Positions 52,302 to 62,037 of a DNA stretch of 64,000 nucleotides are shown here, one piece after another. The position numbers were made by a program, and so were the translations under genes. Source of the stretch: Mycoplasmopsis columboralis (GTDB lineage Bacteria > Bacillota_I > Bacilli_A > Mycoplasmatales > Metamycoplasmataceae). Within the stretch, counting starts at the first letter, position 1. Each line of letters starts with the position of its first letter. The DNA is taken from assembly GCF_900660675.1 (NCBI RefSeq), contig NZ_LR215039.1, forward strand, positions 744,001 through 808,000, read 5' to 3'. The notes beneath the pieces were generated by a model. That model was not told the origin of the DNA, ran no database searches, and saw only the letters and a program-made list of their open reading frames with translations.

Positions 52302-53940
52302 ATTCAAAAATAAATACTTAATTGTTTCTTTAATTGCATTAGGAAGTTTAAGCATATCTGTACCATTGATTATTCATTTTTCAACTTCACAAAGTTATAA
52401 AAATTTGAATTTTAGTGAAAATTTAACTAGTTACACAAATAATTTAAATGTGAATTTGCCTGAAAATACTTATGAAAAAAAGCAATACTACGAAAATGGA
52501 AATTTAGTTTATTACACTGATCGAATAGAATTGTTATCTCCAGTGACTGCTTACGAAATATCTTTATATGCTCAAAAATTAAGTGCAAAAGAAAAACAGT
52601 TTGTCTCAGAAAGTGTCGACTGGGAAAAATATTTAAAACTTAATTCTATAAATTATCTAATCAATTTGTTAAATCCGTATTTTGTTTTTAAAAATCAAAC
52701 AGAAGAAAACTTAAAGATTATTGAAAATTATCTAGATAAGTATTTTGATAAAGAAACAAAAGAATTTAATTTACAGACCTTTGATCTTGATATTTGAACA
52801 GTTTTCCGATTTGTCGAATCGTTCTATCTTAATGAAAATGCAAGACATTTACTTAAAAAATATAGCTTTAAAAATTCTCTACAATATCTTATATCAAAGA
52901 TACAGGATAAAGACCCTTTAAGCACTAACAAAATCTTTTTATATCAATCTTTAGTGTATACCGATAATTTGAGTCTTATTGATTTGAAAAACAATTCAGA
53001 TTTTGTCGAGTATAAAAAATATGTTAAAAAATGAGAAGAATCTTATAATTCGAAAAAAGGTTATAGTGATATCGGAAAAATTAGTGATTTGATTGTATTG
53101 CTTAGACAATCCAATCAGATATCTGAAAACGAATATGACGATCTCATTAATAAAGTTTTATTTTGAAAGGAAATGATATTAGAAAAAGGAACTTCTTGAT
53201 TACTTGTGAATTTAAGAGACTATTTTACTACAGAAGAATTAACCAAAAGATTTTATAATGATATTTCTAAAATTGAACCAGTAATTCGTTTTGATAGTAA
53301 ATCAAATTTTTATTGAAAAGTTTTATTTCAATTTGATAACGAGCATAATCCTGATTCAACAACAATTGTTAGAGAAGAAATTTTAAAAGCGCTTAATGAT
53401 AAAAAGGCATATGTTGAACCAGAAGACTTTTTATACTTATTAAAATATTCTGATAACTTTGATAAAGAGTTTATTGTCAAAAACTATTTATTACTTGAAA
53501 CATATTTTCAAAATATGGTTAAATACAGTTCTGCTGGTTATAAAACAATTGTAAAAATTGCACTTATTTTATCAACTTATGCTAAAACTCCAAAAAATAT
53601 ACCTTTGCAGATATATAATTATTTAAAAGAACTAGTTTCTGAGTCGAAATTAAAGGAAATAAATAAGATCCCTCCTAATCTTTTAGCTGATTATTTTTTC
53701 CTCAATAGCATTATCGTTGACGATATAAGTAAATCAGATAAAGAATTGATATTAAATACTATACGAAAACAAAACTTAGAATTTTTTCTTTCTTTAGATG
53801 AAGAAGTATTGAAATTTCTACACTCAAAAAATCCTAAAATTTTTGATAATGTACAAATCAAAGAGAATTTCGGTACTTTTGACAAATCAGAAAAAATTTA
53901 TAAAACTTTTTTAATTAAGTCTTTAAAATCGAATGCATAA
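52288..53940 (+). CDS. N-terminally anchored extracellular protein, unknown
   Basis: This 550-aa protein has one N-terminal membrane anchor (YLIVSLIALGSLSISVPLII, residues ~10-29) without a lipobox Cys. The rest is predicted outside, soluble and nearly all helical (TPKNIPLQIYNYLKEL, EEVLKFLHSKNPKIF), resembling a helical-repeat scaffold. The start overlaps the secreted protein gene by 14 nt and its end overlaps the signal peptidase gene by 8 nt, so expression is coupled to both. No family recognised. Possible partner or immunity/assembly factor for the secreted protein. Confidence 0.82.
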
Positions 53941-54406
53941 AATCCCAAAACGAAAACATTGGTCATATATTTTAATTTTAGTTATTTGTTTATTGATCAT
54001 AACCATTGTTATATTGTTGTTTAAAATTAATATTTACTCCATTGACGGAGATTCGATGCTTCCAACGTTTAAAAATAAAGAAAATTATTTAATTTGAAAA
54101 ACCAAAAATGTGTCGGTAGGAGACGTAATTGTTTTTTCTAAAAGCGACCATGTAGTAATTAAAAAAATCGTTGCAGGACCTCATGATGTAATAGAAATAT
54201 CAGAAAATAAAATTTTAGTGAACTCAATTGACATTAGTGAATATTTTATTTTTGATAATTTAAAACAAGATCATTTACAAATAAAAGTACCTGAAGATAA
54301 ATATTTTGTTTTAGGAACAAATTTACCTAAAAGTATAGACAGTAGAAGTTTCGGGTTTCTAACACAACAAGACATAATTGGCAAAATTATGTTTAAAGTT
54401 AGCTAA
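53933..54406 (+). CDS. lepB: Signal peptidase I (cassette-linked)
   Basis: This 157-aa type I signal peptidase has one N-terminal TM (residues ~11-31), then the catalytic Ser box DGDSMLPTF (Ser41), the Lys box VVIKKIVAGPHDVIE (Lys77) and box E-like LGTNLPKSIDSRSFGFL. The usual GDNR Asp/Asn are changed to GTNL, but the SDSRxFG-type residues remain. Size is typical of minimal Gram-positive enzymes. Encoded last in the operon with an 8-nt overlap, and probably processes the AxA site of the 218-aa protein. Confidence 0.85.
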
Positions 54407-54430
54407 GAAATATTTTGAATTTAATAATTT

Positions 54431-54463
54431 CAACACATCATCATTTGTATGATGTGTTTTTTG
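54431..54463 (+). terminator. Terminator of the ABC-secretion cassette
   Basis: AACACATCAT and ATGATGTGTT flank CATTTGT, followed by TTTTTG. Confidence 0.85.
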
Positions 54464-54467
54464 ATAA

Positions 54468-54502
54468 ATAAAAATCACACCAAGGAAATTAATAGTGTGA
54501 TT
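54468..54502 (-). terminator. Terminator of ffh
   Basis: On the minus strand, AATCACAC and GTGTGATT flank a 14-nt loop and are followed by TTTATTT. Confidence 0.65.
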
Positions 54503-54532
54503 GATTAATGGTATAGAAATTGTTAAGTTCAA

Positions 54533-55870
54533 TTAAAACATTCCACCGAATCCACCGTTTTTAAATTTGGTACGCATTTCGGTCATTTTTTTAGACATAG
54601 ATTCAAAATCAGAAAGTAATTTATTGTATTCTTGTGCACTTCTTCCGCTTCCTTTTAGAATTCTTTCTTTACGAGAAGCGTTTTTTAGCAATTTAGGATT
54701 GTTTCTTTCTTTTTGAGTCATTGATGACATTAAAATTTTATATGTTTCAAGTTTTTGTTCGGCATTATCTAAATCTTCTTCTTTGATTTTATTTGATAAT
54801 TGTCCAGGCATCATTTTAAGAATTTTAGAAAACTTACCTAATTTTTTAATTTCTGTAATTTGATCTAATAAATCGTTTAAATTAAAGTTACCTTTAAACA
54901 TTCTTTCGATCATATTAGCAGCTTTGTTAGTGTCGATGGTATCTTCAACTTTTTCAATTAAGCTAAGCACATCACCCATTCCTAAAATTCGATCAGCCAT
55001 CCGATCTGGGTGAAATAAATCCAAATTAGACACTTTTTCCCCAGTACCAATAAATTTAATTGGTAAGTTAAGAACTTGTCTGAGTGATAAAGCCGCCCCT
55101 CCACGAGCATCAGAATCCAGTTTGGTAATAATTGAACCGCTTAGTTTTAAATTATCATTAAAAGTAGAAGCTACATTAATGATATCTTGTCCCGATAAAG
55201 CATCCGCAACAAAGAGAATTTCGTTTGGATTAGTGAGTTTTTTCACCTCTACAAGTTCATTCATTAATTGTTCGTCAATGGATAATCTACCGGCAGTATC
55301 AATTATAATTAAATCATTTTTGTTTTCTCGAGCGTATTCCAACGCTTCAGTAACAATATCTTTAACTGGATGTGTGGTTCCTTTTTCAAAGTAATCTACT
55401 TGAATGCTTTTAGCTAAAGTAACTAATTGATCAACAGCGGCTGGACGATAAATGTCAGCAGCAACTACAAGTGGTTTTTCAATAAATTTCTTTTTACGTA
55501 AATAATATGCTAATTTAGCAGTAGCAGTTGTTTTCCCTGACCCTTGGAGTCCGCACATCATAATAACATAAGGTTTTTTGGTGATGTTAATTTCTTGAGT
55601 TTGTCCACCAAGAATTGAAACTAATTCTTGGTGAAAGATTTTAACCATTGTTTGGGATGAGTTTAATTTACCAATTACTTGACCTTCTTCAAGTGCCTTT
55701 GTTTTAACGTTATTAATAAATTCCTTAACAACTTTTAAGTTAACGTCAGCTTCAAGAAGAGACATTTTTACTTCACGAATTACTTCTAAAATATCTTCTT
55801 CACGCAATTGTGTTTTTTTGGACATTTTAGCTAAACTTTTTTGTAATCTTTTTTCTAAAAAACTAGTCAT
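54533..55870 (-). CDS. ffh: Signal recognition particle protein Ffh (SRP54)
   Basis: Ffh binds signal peptides and SRP RNA, and targets membrane proteins with FtsY. The 445-aa product has the N domain, GTPase motifs GLQGSGKTTATAKLA, DTAGRLSIDEQL, TKLDSDARGGAALS and a methionine-rich M domain (RMFKGNFNLNDLL, KMMPGQLSNKI, GSGRSAQEYNKLL) ending GGFGGMF. Convergent with the secretion cassette; it shares no operon with it. Confidence 0.97.
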   Translation of the reverse strand: MTSFLEKRLQKSLAKMSKKTQLREEDILEVIREVKMSLLEADVNLKVVKEFINNVKTKALEEGQVIGKLNSSQTMVKIFHQELVSILGGQTQEINITKKPYVIMMCGLQGSGKTTATAKLAYYLRKKKFIEKPLVVAADIYRPAAVDQLVTLAKSIQVDYFEKGTTHPVKDIVTEALEYARENKNDLIIIDTAGRLSIDEQLMNELVEVKKLTNPNEILFVADALSGQDIINVASTFNDNLKLSGSIITKLDSDARGGAALSLRQVLNLPIKFIGTGEKVSNLDLFHPDRMADRILGMGDVLSLIEKVEDTIDTNKAANMIERMFKGNFNLNDLLDQITEIKKLGKFSKILKMMPGQLSNKIKEEDLDNAEQKLETYKILMSSMTQKERNNPKLLKNASRKERILKGSGRSAQEYNKLLSDFESMSKKMTEMRTKFKNGGFGGMF

Positions 55871-55989
55871 GTTTTAATTATACTCAATGCAATAAAAAAT
55901 ACAATTATTTAAAACACTGTATTTGTTAAATTTGTTAAAATATACTTATTAACTTATTTAGAAAATATTTAATTTTAAAAGGAAATAAT

Positions 55990-56103
55990 ATGCGTAAAAT
56001 TGTTAGAAGAAAAAACAAAGAACGTGCAGAAAAACGTGCACACAAATTAGCTCTTGAACTTGCTAGAGCAAAAAGAAGAGCAGAAAGAGAGCAAAACAAT
56101 TAG
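55990..56103 (+). CDS. Very small basic helical protein, unknown
   Basis: This 37-aa protein starts MRKIVRRKNKERAEKRAHKL and continues as a single Arg/Lys/Ala/Glu-rich amphipathic helix. The ATG at 55990 has AAAAGGAAATAAT. It ends in a TAG that is part of a terminator stem. Composition is reminiscent of the C-terminal helix of ribosomal protein S21, but the S21 N-terminal motif is absent, so I do not assign it. An RNA-binding role is possible. Confidence 0.65.
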   Translation: MRKIVRRKNKERAEKRAHKLALELARAKRRAEREQNN

Positions 56104-56122
56104 TGATCTAATTGTTTTTTTA
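56094..56122 (+). terminator. Terminator overlapping the stop of the 37-aa gene
   Basis: AACAATTAG and CTAATTGTT flank TGAT and are followed by TTTTTAA; the left arm contains the stop codon. Confidence 0.8.
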
Positions 56123-56126
56123 ATTT

Positions 56127-57134
56127 ATGTTTACAAAAGGTTTTTTTCATTGATTTGGATATTCGGTAAAACCTTTGCATTATAAAGGAGATATTAACGG
56201 CTTTAGTGCTACTCCTTCAGATATTTTAATTACAACTAACTTAAAGTTTGCATTAATTATCATTATTTTTGCGACCATTGTTGCTTTATGACTTTCAAAA
56301 GTAGTTATTCATCAATCTTACTCTCAGTTGCGTAAAAGCAATCCTTTTAAAGTTGCTATACTTAATCAAATCTCTGGAGCAATAGTACTTATTTTTGTGT
56401 TATTAAGAAGTTTGATGCTAGTTTTAGATAAATATCCAAACGCTTGGGAATCATTGCCGTTGCAGTATTGCCGAATTATGATTGTAATTCTTGGAGTATT
56501 GCTTCTTTTAAATAAACCTAAGTTAGTCAAATATATTGCTGTAGCTTGTGTGTTTGGTGGTTTAATTGCTTTAATTATTCCTGATTTATCAGTTAAGTAC
56601 TTTCATAATGGCCCACAAACACATTATGACAATGTTGCAATACACACTGGAGAAAATATCTTTATTTTTTCTTGAAAACAATATTACTTTTATGATTATT
56701 TCTTAGCACATGGTTTTGTTATTATTGCACCTATTTTATTAAGTATTTTTTATCCTTTTAAAATTACACTCAAAGAAAACTTAAAGATTATTTTACTTTT
56801 TGCAGCACTTATTTTATTGTTTTATTTAATTAATTATTTAAGCGCAAAATATTCAACCACCAATGCGTGAGTTACTAATTATTTTTACTCTGGAAGAGCA
56901 GGAGTAAATACCAACAATAAAACAATTAAAGCAATTACTTCTCCTAAATTTATTTTAATTACCGAATTGGTGGCTTTAGTAGTTTATGTATTTATTTCAT
57001 CGTTATTTTACGGACTACAAGATTGTATAAAAATTAATTGAAACAAAAATAAGTTTATTAAGATTGCTTATAGCAATCGCTTATCTGAATACTTTGATTC
57101 GTTTAAAATTAAAAAGCAAACTCCAAAAAATTAA
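56127..57134 (+). CDS. YwaF/TMEM164-like integral membrane protein
   Basis: This 335-aa protein with about seven hydrophobic segments. Features of the YwaF (TIGR02206) family: LPLQYCRIMIVILGV after the second TM, and YDYFLAHGFVIIAPILLS with the conserved His. Family function in bacteria is unknown. The ATG at 56127 is close after the 37-aa gene's terminator with no good SD. Trp are mixed TGA and TGG. It ends in a stem shared with the convergent minus gene. Confidence 0.8.
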
Positions 57135-57145
57135 GTTTGCTTTTT
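57111..57145. terminator. Bidirectional terminator
   Basis: AAAAAGCAAACT and AGTTTGCTTTTT form a 12-bp perfect stem with an 11-nt loop and contain the last codons of both convergent genes. Confidence 0.8.
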
Positions 57146-57589
57146 AATTTCATTTGAAAGTTTTTCAATGTCATTTGCACTACCTGAAATAACAGAATTT
57201 ATTAGATTTTGTTTTTGAATATCATCAAATTTAGAAGAACGATTAATTAAATCAATTAATTGGTTTTTAGAGTTTATTAACTGTGAAATTTCGTTACTTA
57301 ACTCCAAAAAATGTTCCTCAGCTTGAGTTTCACTAAAATAATTTGTTCCGACTTTAATTTGATTTAGCTTATTCAAGTATTCTTTTTTAAGCTGATCGCT
57401 TAAAACATTCGAATCTTGTATAGTTACGGATAAGTTCAAGACTTGATATTTTTGCTTGTTATCTGAATCATTTTGAGAAGTGCTTTGATATTTACGCATA
57501 ATTGTAGAATATACAACAATAGAAGAACCTAATGCCAGGCAAGAAAAAGTCACTAAAGCTAGAATTCAAAATTTACTTTTTTTAGTCAT
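57131..57589 (-). CDS. Membrane-anchored small protein with GA-module-like helix bundle
   Basis: This 152-aa protein. The N-terminal MTKKSKFWILALVTFSCLAL is a signal anchor, possibly a poor lipobox (TFSC). Residues ~104-152 read like a GA module (three-helix, albumin-binding type): NQLIDLINRSSKFDDIQKQN then LINSVISGSANDIEKLSNEI. The start at 57589 includes a TGA Trp. A minus-strand TATAAT (57601-57606) sits 11 nt upstream with no SD. Binding of a host protein is possible but unproved. Confidence 0.78.
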
Positions 57590-57780
57590 AGTGAAATTTT
57601 ATTATATTCGTTAAATAAGCTGAATATTTTTTTAAAGATCTTTAAAGATTGTTTTGTGAAAATGAATTCAAAAATATACTTAAATTTATATATTTTTATC
57701 TGAAAAATGTGTTAAAAAAACTTTTAATATAAAACCTATTTTTTCTAACTTAATGATAAAATTAAATAGCAATAAAATAA

Positions 57781-57937
57781 TTTAATTGCAGAAAGTAGAA
57801 TCACTTCTCACCTGATGGCCAATAGCCTTGGGTTTTGCTACAATTAAATGTATCAACAATAATCAAAAGAGATTTTTGATACCTTTTTTAGTAGAGAAGT
57901 GGGCAACCACTTTATTTTTATTTAAAAGGAGTTAATT
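57781..57937 (+). promoter_or_regulatory. infC-rpmI-rplT leader with attenuator-like structure
   Basis: In the ~345-nt gap upstream of infC, TTTAATTG (57781) pairs with CAATTAAA (57841), CACTTCTC (57802) with GAGAAGTG (57894), and GTATCAA (57850) with TTGATAC (57876) followed by C-TTTTTT. The last is terminator-like and is nested inside the second pair. This fits an L20-type autoregulatory leader. The -10 is probably TAAAAT at 57773. The stretch 57607-57772 holds nothing else I can recognise. Confidence 0.6.
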
Positions 57938-58561
57938 ATTCAAAGTCAAAGAAAACAAAGAAGACCTGCTGCAGAACACTATGTTGATTCAGCAATTCCA
58001 TTTAAACAAGTATTTTTAATTGGGTCAAACGGTGAACAATTAGGTGTTCATTACACAGTAGATGCTATAGAAAAAGCAAAAGAAGAACGTAAGGATTTAG
58101 TTTTAATTGCAACTGAACCTAAACCAATTGCAAGAATTTTGGATTACGGTAAATTTAAATATGACCGTAAGAAAAAACAAAAAGAGATCAAAGAAAAACA
58201 AACTAATGTCCAAAATCGTGAAGTGCGTTTAACACCTCTTATTGGAGAAAATGATTTAATGGTTAAAAGCAAAAAAGCCAGAGAATTTCTTCTCAAAGGA
58301 GATAGAATCAAAGTTTCTCTTAAGTTAAGAGGTCGTGAAATAGGAAGAAAAGATTTAGGTTTAGCCACTTTAGAAAAGTTTTTCAAAACTTTAGAAGATA
58401 TCGCTGAAATCACTAAAGAAGCTAAATTAGTTAATGATCGTTTCTTAGACATGAATCTCCAGCCAAATAAACAAAAAATCGCTAAATACTTAAAAGAATT
58501 AAATTCTGACAAGCAAAAAGAAGCTAAAGAAGGAGAAAACAATGCCAAAGATGAAAACTAA
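57938..58561 (+). CDS. infC: Translation initiation factor IF-3, ATT start
   Basis: IF-3 ensures start-codon fidelity. The 207-aa product reads [20 protein letters not shown], then [24 protein letters not shown] and the C-terminal domain. No ATG, GTG or TTG occurs in frame between the upstream TAA (57923) and the conserved region, and ATT (57938) is 6 nt after AAAAGGAG. ATT/ATA starts are known in other bacterial infC genes and underlie autoregulation by IF-3. A C-terminal acidic/Lys tail overlaps rpmI by 20 nt. Confidence 0.93.
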   Translation: MQSQRKQRRPAAEHYVDSAIPFKQVFLIGSNGEQLGVHYTVDAIEKAKEERKDLVLIATEPKPIARILDYGKFKYDRKKKQKEIKEKQTNVQNREVRLTPLIGENDLMVKSKKAREFLLKGDRIKVSLKLRGREIGRKDLGLATLEKFFKTLEDIAEITKEAKLVNDRFLDMNLQPNKQKIAKYLKELNSDKQKEAKEGENNAKDEN

Positions 58562-58730
58562 AAGCGCTCTTAAAAAGCGTATTAAAGTTACAGGAACAGG
58601 TAAAGTTTTAAGAGAACAAGCTTACCGTTCACATTTAGCACAAAATAAATCAACAAAACAAAAACGTCATGCAAGAAAATCAGTTCTAATGTCAAAAAGC
58701 GACCTTAAAAGATTTAAACAAATGTTCTAA
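58542..58730 (+). CDS. rpmI: 50S ribosomal protein L35
   Basis: This 62-aa bL35 has [20 protein letters not shown] and [14 protein letters not shown]. Its SD (AAGGAG) and ATG lie inside infC, giving translational coupling. Confidence 0.96.
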   Translation: MPKMKTKSALKKRIKVTGTGKVLREQAYRSHLAQNKSTKQKRHARKSVLMSKSDLKRFKQMF

Positions 58731-58798
58731 TTTTGATTGTTTTATTTATTTTAATTCACATATGAAATTTATAAATCATACAGAGAAAGGAAATAATT

Positions 58799-59146
58799 AT
58801 GGCAAGAGTTAAAGGTGGAACAGTTACAAGAGCAAGACGTAAAAAATGAATAAAATTAGCTAAAGGATACTTTGGACACAAATCAATTGGTTACAAAGTT
58901 GCAAAACAAGCAGTTGTTAAATCATGAACATATGCATTTAGAGACCGTAAACAAGTAAAAAGAAACTTTAGAAAATTATGAATCGCTCGTATTAATGCGG
59001 CAACAAGAATGCACGGAATGAGCTATTCACAATTTATTAACGGACTTAAAAAAGCAAACGTTACAATTAACCGTAAAATGCTTTCTGAGTTAGCTATTAA
59101 CCAACCAAACACATTCAAATCATTAGTTGATTTAGCTAAAAACTAA
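58799..59146 (+). CDS. rplT: 50S ribosomal protein L20
   Basis: This 115-aa bL20, early assembly protein, starts [20 protein letters not shown] and has [18 protein letters not shown] and [14 protein letters not shown]. Three Trp are TGA. In other Gram-positives L20 represses this operon through the leader upstream of infC. Confidence 0.97.
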
Positions 59147-59151
59147 TAATT

Positions 59152-59174
59152 GAAGCGCCAAAGCGCTTTTTTAT
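59152..59174 (+). terminator. Terminator of infC-rpmI-rplT
   Basis: AAGCGC and GCGCTT flank CAAA, followed by TTTTTATT. Confidence 0.8.
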
Positions 59175-59200
59175 TTACAAATATTTTTTATAATTCTTTT

Positions 59201-60262
59201 ATGCAAACTCTCTTGAAAAAACTTCAAAAAGTCAATCGATTTAACTTTTTATCTATTTTAGCTTCAAATAATGAAGCAAAAATTTTGAAATATTTTGACT
59301 CAAATAGATTAATTTCATTTGATCAAATTATTTACAAATTTAAAATATCAATTTTAACCATTATTTCGTTAATCGCTTTGTGAAATTCGGTCTTTTTATT
59401 TTTCTATATTTTTGATTTTCAAAGTAAAACTTATCATACCGTTGAAATAGTTTCAATAACTATTATCTCACTTATTGTAGGAGTTATTGTTGTGTGAAAT
59501 ATATTTGATTTACTCATTTTGTTTTGAGAACATCATGTCCAAAAAAGTAAGTTTAAGTTTCTTAAAACAACAATAAAAAAAGAAAGTGAAAAAATTGAGT
59601 TTTTAAATGAGGTTTTTGATAGTGAAAAAGCTTCTAATGCTCTTTTATATAAGTCAAAAGATTTTAATCAATTAATTATTAATGTTGAGCTTGTCAGTTT
59701 AAATTTAGCTTCAGATAAACAAAAAGCGCTCGCAACCTTACAAAAAGTGACAAAATTAGAAACAAATATTTTACAAATTATTAGAAGTCGAACCTTGAAA
59801 AAAGTGGCTGTGCCATTATTTGTCAATTTGCTATTGTGATTTTCGATTTTTATTTTAATGATTTTATTAACATTAATTGTGTCATATAAATTACTTGAAT
59901 TGCCCGAAGGAATTAGAATCACAAAAAGTATAAATGAAGGATCGTTTTGAGATATTTCATCAATTTTTGTGACTTTTGCTTTTATTAAAACATCAAACTA
60001 CTTTAAAGAATTTCAAGCCCAAAAAGAACAATATATTCAAACAATTTTACATAATAACCAAAATGCACAAAATATGCTTGCACAACTTTCTATAGAAAAG
60101 CTTAATTATCAGCAAATCATTGAAATCTTGATGAATTTAACTTTTGTAAATGATAAAAAGTTTATTAAACTTTATAGAAGACAAACCAAAATTAACAAAT
60201 ACAAGATAACCAACATTTTAAAAGAAATAACCAAAGAATTTCAAAACCAAATTGAAAATTAA
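59201..60262 (+). CDS. Membrane protein with helical cytoplasmic regions, unknown
   Basis: This 353-aa protein has three to four hydrophobic segments (residues ~47-68, ~82-104, ~205-228, and a weaker one near 248) separated by charged helical regions; the C-terminal 90 residues are cytoplasmic-type (Gln/Asn/Lys-rich). TATAAT (59189-59194) is 6 nt before the ATG and there is no SD, so the mRNA starts at the ATG. Trp are TGA. No family recognised. Confidence 0.8.
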
Positions 60263-60311
60263 AGGTTATTTCTTTTTCTATAATTTAACTAAAAATTTGT
60301 ATTATTAAAAT

Positions 60312-60941
60312 ATGGTAAAAAAGATGTTGATGTTAACTATGGTTTTCTCTGGTTCTTTATTAACTTCTTGTTCAAGTGTGCAAGTTTATGTACATAAAGA
60401 ACCAAACAAAAAGGAAGAGTTATTTAAAATACAGCAAAATCAATTAATTAAAGCTCCGATTTTAAAAGTAATTGATGGCGACACTATTTTAGTGAAACTT
60501 AAGAATTCGAACCAATCAGTTCGTTTTTATGGGATTGATACTCCTGAAACTTATAAAGAAAATCATAAAGAAATGTTAGCTAAATACGAAAATTTCTATG
60601 CTCAAAAAGCAAAAGAATATTTAAGTAATTTACTTGAAAAACATGAATATGTTTATCTTTATGAGCAAGGAACAGATGTTTATAAACGAATGATAGCAGT
60701 AATTTATTTACCTGAAGAGCAAGTCAAAATAGATAATTCAGTTAATAATAATTTAATTGAAAATGGATTTGCTCGAGTGGCTTTTATTTGTGAAAATAAC
60801 TGTCGTTATTATCAAGTTAAAAATGAATTTCAAAAAGAGTTTTTACACACATTAAATGACCAAGAAACCAAGGCAAAAAATCAACATCTTAATATTTGAA
60901 GTAAAAATATTCATGAAGTTTTTCACAAAAGATGACCTTAA
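60312..60941 (+). CDS. Thermonuclease (SNase-like) lipoprotein
   Basis: This 209-aa surface nuclease would feed nucleotides to salvage. Signal peptide ends LLTSC (Cys20). The SNase domain has VIDGDTILVKL with metal Asp, VRFYGIDTPE (catalytic Arg and Glu), and VYKRMIAVIYLP with the second Arg. The C-terminal NIWSKNIHEVFHKRWP contains two TGA Trp. TATTAT (60300-60305) is 6 nt before the ATG: leaderless. Membrane nucleases of this type are common in mycoplasmas and matter because they cannot make nucleobases. Confidence 0.92.
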
Positions 60942-60956
60942 AAAAGTCATTTTTTA
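60927..60956 (+). terminator. Terminator of the thermonuclease gene
   Basis: AAAAGATGAC and GTCATTTTTT flank a 9-nt loop around the stop codon. Confidence 0.65.
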
Positions 60957-60967
60957 TCACCTTTAGG

Positions 60968-60994
60968 TACTCTATTTTTAGTAAAAATAGAGTA
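60968..60994. promoter_or_regulatory. Perfect 13-bp palindrome at the ECF S-component promoter
   Basis: TACTCTATTTTTA (60968-60980), G, TAAAAATAGAGTA (60982-60994) are exact complements. The right arm touches the -10 TAAAAT (60993-60998), which is 7 nt before the ATG. With a 1-nt spacer it suits a protein operator better than a hairpin. Confidence 0.65.
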
Positions 60995-61005
60995 AAATTA
61001 AAACA

Positions 61006-62037
61006 ATGAAAAAGGATTTAAAAAATAACTTAAACTTCCCTAAAAAAAGTTATTTTTGATTAGGACCCAAATTTCGTGATTTGGGACTTTTTCAACGTTG
61101 AACTATTAAGAAGATGGTGGTGGTGGCAATGTTAATTGCTATTTCAGTAGCTTTTACTATTATCTCTTCTCAAATTGTGCCATTGGCTTCTATTCCTACT
61201 TATAAAATTGCTTTTATTGGTTTACCAGTGAAAATCACAGGGTTTATTTTTGGTCCGATAATTGGGTTTTTTGTTGGTTTAATAGCTGATTTAATTTCGC
61301 TTTTATTTATTCCGCCAGCCACTTATCATTTTCTTTATACAATTGCAACTGCTATGAATGGTCTTATTGCTGGACTTGTTGGGTGATTTTTTATTAGATT
61401 TTTAAACTATTCATTTAGCAAAGAGATTAAGGCTAAAAATTATGATTATAAAATTTGATATTTAAGTTTTAAATTAGAAAAAGCAATTCAAAAAGATAAT
61501 TCAAAATTAGCGGCTAAAATTTCAGAAAAAATTATTAAATATAGAAATTTAAGAGATTTTGTTTTAAGATACGGAACCACTGAAAAACTCAAAAACATTT
61601 ATATGATAACTTCATCTGTGATTATCATGAGTATCATTATTACCATTGTGGCTATTATTTTTCAAATTCCAGCTCATGAATTCTCAAAAGTAGCCTTTTT
61701 AAAAGGTCGAATTCCAGTTTTAATTTTTATGGTTACTGGTTATTCAGTTATGTGTGGTTTTGTTATTTTAGGACGTTATTATATGAGTGCAACCAAATAC
61801 TTTATTTTCGCTCCAATTATTGTTTTTTCTTCATTATTGGAATTTGTCAATTTACCAATTTTATCATTGGCAGATTCAATTGGATTAGGAAACGGATCTC
61901 AAGAAATTCTTTTTTGAATTATCTCAAGAACAGTATTTAGCCCTATAAAAATTTGATTTAATATTTTTGTTATTTACTTCTCGTATTCAGTTATTTACAA
62001 ACTTGTTAACAAAAACAAAAACAATACTTACAACTAG
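61006..62037 (+). CDS. ECF transporter S component (substrate-binding membrane subunit)
   Basis: This 343-aa integral membrane protein with about six TMs has the ECF S-type features: MVVVAMLIAISVAFTIISSQ, FIGLPVKITGFIFGPIIGFF, LIADLISLLF and YHFLYTIATAMNGLIAGLVG. These resemble FolT-type folate S components, but the vitamin cannot be set from sequence. A ~75-aa charged loop sits mid-protein. No energising ECF ATPases are visible; the next gene is only a degenerate ABC-type protein. Leaderless, with a palindrome over the promoter. Confidence 0.83.

Noticed and set aside
55990-56103. Ribosomal protein S21 (rpsU)
   Set aside because: Only the basic helix composition is similar; the N-terminal S21 motif and length do not fit.
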